DNA of 7,974 bases from Lentisphaerota bacterium (GTDB lineage Bacteria > Verrucomicrobiota > Kiritimatiellia > RFP12 > UBA3636). The translations under genes and the position numbers were made by a program. This document shows positions 5,484-7,974 of this stretch, in pieces. The stretch covers positions 1 to 7,974 of the forward strand of contig JAAZFF010000146.1 of the NCBI GenBank assembly GCA_012511845.1. Direction: 5' to 3'. The notes under the pieces are model-generated. The model ran no database searches. It saw nothing but the letters and a program-made list of their open reading frames with translations, and was not told the DNA's origin. Every line of letters starts with the position of its first letter. Positions within the stretch are counted from its first letter, which is position 1.

Positions 5484-5975
5484 ATGAGCACTGTCAAAAA
5501 AGCCCTGCAGAAAATGCCCACAATCTTTGCAACCGGTTTCGGGCTTGGTTATGCGCCGATAGCACCGGGAACATTCGGCGCATTGCTTGGATGCCTTATA
5601 GTATGGACAATCTCCGTATATACTGAACTGTTATGGGTGCATGTAGCTGTATGCATACTTCTGTCGCTGGCATGTATACCCGTTTGTTCGTATGCTGAAA
5701 AAGCCCTCGGAGGAGAAAAAGACAACGGCAAAATTGTTGCCGATGAGTATCTTACATTCCCAATCTGCATGCTCGGCATGTATCATTACTGGCAAGAGTT
5801 CTGGTGGCTTATGCCGATGTGTTTTGTTGTAAACAGAATCATGGACATATTGAAGCCTTTCCCCGCATACCGTTTCCAGTCCCTGTCTTCCGGTCTGGGC
5901 ATTACGGCTGATGATTTTATTTCATCCATTTATGCACTCGGTATAAATTTATTTTTATTCAACCTTTTCCGATAA
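5484..5975 (+). CDS. pgpA: Phosphatidylglycerophosphatase A
   Basis: PgpA removes the phosphate from phosphatidylglycerophosphate to give phosphatidylglycerol, in the inner membrane. The 163-residue product matches the family length and motifs: GLGYAPIAPGTFGALLGC at 20-37 (the N-terminal G-x-A-P-x-APGT signature), DNGKIVADE at 80-88 with the acidic active-site pair Asp87-Glu88, NRIMDILKPFP at 117-127 (equivalent to the FRxFDxxKPxP motif, with Asn where an aromatic is common), and GLGITADDFISSIYA at 137-151. Hydrophobic membrane segments lie around 30-45, 50-68, 90-115 and 148-162. I chose ATG 5484 because AGGTGGAG is well placed for it; an in-frame TTG at 5475 would add three residues but sits too close to that site. 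The gene lies 43 bases after maf and 32 before the fusion gene, consistent with one operon. Confidence 0.92.
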   Translation: MSTVKKALQKMPTIFATGFGLGYAPIAPGTFGALLGCLIVWTISVYTELLWVHVAVCILLSLACIPVCSYAEKALGGEKDNGKIVADEYLTFPICMLGMYHYWQEFWWLMPMCFVVNRIMDILKPFPAYRFQSLSSGLGITADDFISSIYALGINLFLFNLFR

Positions 5976-6007
5976 TCGGGCATTGCTGTTTCATCAGTTG
6001 AAGATGT

Positions 6008-7627
6008 ATGGAATTGCACAAAACAATCGAACTGGACATAGCCCCCCTGATTGTCTCACAACTTCGATCAGGGAAACCTGCAAGATTTCTTGCACAGGGC
6101 GAAAGCATGGAACCTTTCCTCAAAAACGGGGACTTTGTTGTTGTCGAGCCATTCAAAATTTCTAAAAAAAATCATGCACCATGCGGCTCTGTGCTGCTTT
6201 ATGAGTTGCCTTCCGGTGCTTTACGCTTGCACAGGTTCACACGCAAGGTAACACTCAAAAACGGACGCACCTGTTATCGGTGCAAAGGCGATACAAAGGG
6301 ATTTCCTGCAGAGCTAATCGAACCGGAACGAATTATCGGGATACTGATATCGAGGGAGCGTAACGGCTCCGTACAACTTGTTAATAACTTGCTTTCAAGA
6401 TTATACCATCTCTATATTTCGAAGCTGAGAAACTGGATTTACCGACGCTGGGCTGTTTCCAGCAAAACTGAAGTTGATAAAGAAATTAACAGCCCGTCTC
6501 AACGCCTTGAAACACTAAAGATAATAACTGATACGGTTCGTGAGGTATTGGGCAGGGTAAGCTCCAACACAACATCTCCCGCCCCACCTCGTCTTGTCCG
6601 CATTGCCCTTTCCCAGGGCGTACTCCCGATGTGTGCAGAATCGCTTGTCGGGAAATATCCCGATTGCGAGCCGGAAATAAGAGAAGTTTTACGTGCAAAA
6701 ATCCTGGAGCAGGAAATCAGCAATCATCTGATCGCTGAGGCACTGAAGTCACTCTGCGATTCAGGTATAAAACCCCTGATAGTAAAAGGACCGGCTCTGG
6801 CTGCCCTGGCTTACGACACCTCTTCCGTCCGCATGTACGATGATGTGGACCTTCTGCTGAAAAACAAGGAAAGACGAATTGCCATATCAGTGCTTGAAGG
6901 ACTGGGGTGGCAGGAGATTCGCAACAGCCCGCCTGAAGCAGTAGAGCATTTGCTACGAACTACAGAAGATATTGCCATGTATCACCCCGGCTGCAGTGTG
7001 GGAATTGATATTGTAAATCCTGATGGAATTCTCAGGAATGCAACTCCGGCTTTGAAAAATAGCACAGACTTCCAGTTTGCCGGTACTGTTGCAAGTGCTC
7101 CCTCAAAAATTGAGCACTTTCTATATTGCGCTGCCCATGGTGCAAAACATGCATTTACCCGCCTGATCTGGTTGCCAGATCTTGATGTGATTTCATCAAA
7201 ATTTACTGCACAGGATTGGGAATCTGTCATTGAATTGGCACGCAAACGCCGATTGACACGCATTCTTGCCCTTGCATGTGCTATGGGAGAAGAAATCCTT
7301 GGTACTCCATACCCCCTGGAGGCGCAGGGACAGTGGCATGGAAGTGCCTGGTTGAAAAGAAGAATGGCAATCTGCATGTCAGTTCATACAGACCCAAAAG
7401 GGCTTACGAGCGTTTACCGGTGGTGGCCCGGTTTGTTGGATTCTCCCATGCAAAAAATCCATTTCAGAATAATGTGGCTGTTTGTTCCCGCAGCAGCCGA
7501 TATAAGAGCATGTCTGCTCCCCCGCCGCACACATTTTCTTTACTATTTTACCCGACCGGTGCGGCTGTTTTCACGCTTCATACTCCGCTCAGGATTTCCC
7601 CGGCTCGAATGGGAACAGGAAGACTGA
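6008..7627 (+). CDS. Fusion protein: S24/S26 peptidase-like domain plus NTP_transf_5-type nucleotidyltransferase domain
   Basis: The product has 539 residues and two recognisable parts. Residues about 20-115 resemble the S24/S26 (LexA / signal peptidase) fold: GESMEPFLKNGDFVVV at 31-46 carries the Ser33-Met34 nucleophile motif, LHRFTRK at 74-80 supplies His75 as in Ser-His (SipW/archaeal-type) signal peptidases, and RCKGD at 91-95 with ERIIGILIS at 107-115 completes the fold. A basic, aromatic-rich stretch (124-148) and a variable linker follow. Residues about 230-430 match the uncharacterised nucleotidyltransferase family (Pfam NTP_transf_5): PLIVKGPALA at 256-265, R-x-Y-D-D-V-D at 275-281 (candidate metal ligands Asp279 and Asp281), IDIVNPDG at 333-340 (candidate third Asp334), and HGAKHAFTRLIWLPDLD at 377-393. 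In other bacteria, separate proteins of these two types occur near PqqD-like and lasso-peptide genes; none is visible here. The substrate is unknown. Only a weak GAAG precedes the ATG. An A8 run lies at 6164-6171. Confidence 0.82.
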   Translation: MELHKTIELDIAPLIVSQLRSGKPARFLAQGESMEPFLKNGDFVVVEPFKISKKNHAPCGSVLLYELPSGALRLHRFTRKVTLKNGRTCYRCKGDTKGFPAELIEPERIIGILISRERNGSVQLVNNLLSRLYHLYISKLRNWIYRRWAVSSKTEVDKEINSPSQRLETLKIITDTVREVLGRVSSNTTSPAPPRLVRIALSQGVLPMCAESLVGKYPDCEPEIREVLRAKILEQEISNHLIAEALKSLCDSGIKPLIVKGPALAALAYDTSSVRMYDDVDLLLKNKERRIAISVLEGLGWQEIRNSPPEAVEHLLRTTEDIAMYHPGCSVGIDIVNPDGILRNATPALKNSTDFQFAGTVASAPSKIEHFLYCAAHGAKHAFTRLIWLPDLDVISSKFTAQDWESVIELARKRRLTRILALACAMGEEILGTPYPLEAQGQWHGSAWLKRRMAICMSVHTDPKGLTSVYRWWPGLLDSPMQKIHFRIMWLFVPAAADIRACLLPRRTHFLYYFTRPVRLFSRFILRSGFPRLEWEQED

Positions 7628-7633
7628 GATTAG

Positions 7634-7650
7634 AGTGGGCAGTGGGCAGT
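7634..7650. repeat. AGTGGGC heptamer tandem (2.4 copies)
   Basis: AGTGGGC-AGTGGGC-AGT starts 7 bases after the fusion-gene stop. It resembles the GGGCAGTGG sequences at 1892-1945 in the divergent intergenic region, which also precede a GGTAGGG-type repeat. Confidence 0.6.
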
Positions 7651-7674
7651 TTCCTCATGCGCCGCAGACTGGGG

Positions 7675-7974
7675 AAGGTAGGGCGAGTTTCTCCGTAAAC
7701 CGCCGGTCTATGTTTTTGCGGACCGCTCGGCGAGCTGTCCCTACCCTGCCTGTGCCCACATACTGGGAAGGTAGGGCGAGTTTCTCCGCAAACCGCCGTT
7801 CTATGTTTTTGCGGACCGCTCGGAGAGCCGTCCCTACCCTGCCTGTGCCCACATACTGGGAAGGTAGGGCGAGTTTCTCCGCAAACCGCCGGTCTATGTT
7901 TTTGCGGACCGCTCGGAGAGCCGTCCCTACCCTGCCTGTGCCCACATACTGGGAAGGTAGGGCGAGTTTCTCCG
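7675..7974 (+). repeat. 93-bp tandem repeat array with internal dyad symmetry (3.2 copies, open at the edge)
   Basis: Units begin with AAGGTAGGGCGAG at 7675, 7768, 7861 and 7954; the last is cut after 21 bases by the window edge. Units 2 and 3 differ at one position, and unit 1 differs from unit 3 at three. Each unit carries a palindrome of about 70 bases. GGTAGGG (unit positions 3-9) pairs with CCCTACC (65-71), CTCCG (17-21) can pair with CGGAG (54-58), and CCGCAAA (19-25) can alternatively pair with TTTGCGG (41-47). About 22 bases (CTGCCTGTGCCC onward) join one palindrome to the next. The period of 93 is a multiple of three, so open frames persist, but substitutions do not suggest protein selection. 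Confidence 0.9.

Larger units (their letters stand above)
7628..7974. other. Non-coding repeat region downstream of the operon
   Basis: No gene is supported from 7628 to the window edge. The region contains an AGTGGGC tandem (7634-7650), about 24 bases of unassigned sequence, and a 93-bp tandem array. I see no classical stem plus T-run terminator after the fusion gene; the structured repeats are the only candidates for stopping transcription. Confidence 0.75.

Noticed and set aside
7165..7181. GATCTGG-TTG-CCAGATC hairpin inside the fusion gene
   Set aside because: A 7-bp stem encoding the conserved Leu-Ile-Trp-Leu-Pro-Asp stretch of the nucleotidyltransferase domain is readily explained by chance within constrained codons; no related copy was seen.
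7655..7945. A minus-strand open frame encoding 31-residue repeats across the 93-bp array
   Set aside because: The frame stays open only because 93 is a multiple of three. Three of the four differences among units change the amino acid, there is no ribosome binding site or non-repeat domain, and the DNA is better explained by its dyad symmetry.
7675..7974. CRISPR array
   Set aside because: The whole 93-bp period is conserved, including the segment that would be the spacer, and no cas gene is present.

Overview
The window looks like a bacterial chromosome segment of moderate GC content. It carries housekeeping genes plus repeat-rich intergenic DNA. The organism cannot be fixed from sequence alone. 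The C-terminus of the unknown 476-residue protein (a '..ALNFYKQAKGDFPENFGELI..DPF..FYSVGLNQIDDGG' arrangement) resembles a motif I associate with hypothetical proteins of the Planctomycetes-Verrucomicrobia-Lentisphaerae group. The dispersed palindromic intergenic repeats fit that picture. I offer this lineage only as a low-to-moderate confidence inference.

Layout. Bases 1-1826 hold a leftward two-gene unit: a 476-residue membrane-anchored protein of unknown function (396-1826), then coaX, type III pantothenate kinase (394 to beyond the left edge). One base separates the two genes. Bases 1827-2373 are a divergent intergenic region with a promoter at each end and repeats in the middle. These repeats are CCGG-type palindromes, two related TTCT-loop hairpins, short direct repeats, and a diverged piece of the repeat found at the right end. 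Bases 2374-7627 hold a rightward gene run: rpe, lepA, maf, pgpA and a fusion gene joining an S24/S26 (signal-peptidase/LexA-like) domain to an NTP_transf_5-type nucleotidyltransferase domain. Gaps range from a 1-base overlap to 43 bases, so this is probably one operon. Bases 7628-7974 are non-coding: a short AGTGGGC tandem, then a 93-bp tandem repeat with internal dyad symmetry that runs off the window.

Function. rpe (pentose phosphate pathway), lepA (translation GTPase EF4), maf (nucleotide pyrophosphatase), pgpA (phosphatidylglycerol synthesis) and coaX (coenzyme A synthesis) are all core metabolism or growth genes with recognisable active-site motifs. They share no single pathway. The most unusual items are the S24/S26-nucleotidyltransferase fusion at the end of the operon, and related repeat sequences in the same orientation on both sides of the operon. 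No tRNA, rRNA, CRISPR array, transposase or phage gene was found.
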